Source of the DNA: an uncultured bacterium
Lineage (GTDB): Bacteria > Desulfobacterota > Syntrophorhabdia > Syntrophorhabdales > JANXAF01
DNA: 54,730 nucleotides
Assembly: GCA_938084905.1 (NCBI GenBank)
Contig: CALKEQ010000014.1
Coordinates: 1 to 54,730 of the forward strand
Reading direction: 5' to 3'
The translations under genes were made by a program, and so were the position numbers. Shown in pieces: positions 54,591 to 54,730 of the stretch. Positions within the stretch are counted from its first letter, which is position 1. Each line of letters begins with the position of its first letter. The notes beneath the pieces are model-generated. The model did not search any database. It saw nothing but the letters and a program-made list of their open reading frames with translations, and was not told the origin of the DNA.

Positions 54591-54730
54591 TTACTCCAAT
54601 ATCTCAGTTACAACCCCTGCACCAACTGTCTTTCCACCTTCACGGATTGCAAATCTTAGTTCTTTCTCTAGGGCAATTGGGGTTATAAGCTCAACCGTTA
54701 AAGTGACGTTATCTCCTGGCATGACCATCT
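54591..54730 (-). CDS. tuf: Elongation factor Tu, C-terminal end, cut by window edge
   Basis: The last 45 residues of EF-Tu are visible: [20 protein letters not shown], then [20 protein letters not shown] and VVTEILE before the stop. The remainder lies beyond the right edge. Upstream in transcription of rpmG, so the tuf-rpmG-trnW-secE-nusG order is preserved. Confidence 0.97.
   Translation of the reverse strand, partial: MVMPGDNVTLTVELITPIALEKELRFAIREGGKTVGAGVVTEILE

Noticed and set aside
1-54730. CRISPR arrays and insertion sequences
   Set aside because: No regularly spaced direct repeats and no transposase gene were seen.

Overview
The window looks like chromosomal DNA of a diderm (LPS-type) bacterium, probably a thermophilic or moderately thermophilic member of the Desulfobacterota (former Deltaproteobacteria) or a close neighbour. 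This is inferred from the gene set: Gram-negative YidC with a large periplasmic domain, TolB-Pal-CpoB, a LapA/LapB-like protein, DksA, 6S RNA beside zapA, RNase Y, a Re-citrate synthase and methylmalonyl-CoA epimerase. Arginine is written almost only with AGA/AGG and isoleucine often with ATA, a usage common in thermophiles. No rRNA or other marker here settles the species.

Region by region. (1) 1-6033, minus strand, visibly AT-rich: a three-gene restriction/defence-like operon (Eco57I/PglX-like DNA methylase, OLD-family ATPase with TOPRIM domain, and the start of a PLD-domain protein that is probably a helicase and runs off the left edge). It lies against the 3' end of tRNA-Asn (6473-6546), as genomic islands often do. 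(2) 6594-18593, minus strand: one long tightly packed gene string, aspS > Re-citrate synthase fused to a Cache-like domain > aconitase/IPM-isomerase-type large and small subunits > icd > prfB (programmed frameshift) > zapB-like > zapA > 6S RNA > rny > ymdB > tyrS. A good sigma70-type promoter sits just before aspS. The four central genes encode a complete route from oxaloacetate and acetyl-CoA to 2-oxoglutarate. (3) 18805-23543, plus strand: rpmH-rnpA-yidD-yidC-jag-mnmE, followed by an epimerase of the VOC family. (4) 23540-27019, minus strand: zinc ribbon > ParB-like > SPL-type radical SAM > SDR > DUF4013-like membrane protein, with its own promoter and little known function. (5) 27243-43053, plus strand: rplU-rpmA-obgE-proB-proA-nadD-rsfS-dksA-like-lapAB-like fusion-apgM-comF-AsmA-like-DUF2520-like-sirtuin-tolB-pal-cpoB. 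(6) 43045-54730, minus strand: tuf (partial)-rpmG-tRNA-Trp-secE-nusG-rplK-rplA-[L10 leader]-rplJ-rplL-[palindrome]-rpoB-rpoC.

Most of the window is housekeeping. The parts that deserve attention are the three-gene defence-like locus beside tRNA-Asn, the citrate-to-2-oxoglutarate cassette whose first enzyme carries a sensory-type C-terminal domain, the ParB-like/SPL radical SAM cassette, the apparent LapA-LapB fusion, the sirtuin with an altered zinc site, and several RNA elements (6S RNA, L10 leader, a possible rny leader hairpin, the rplL-rpoB palindrome).
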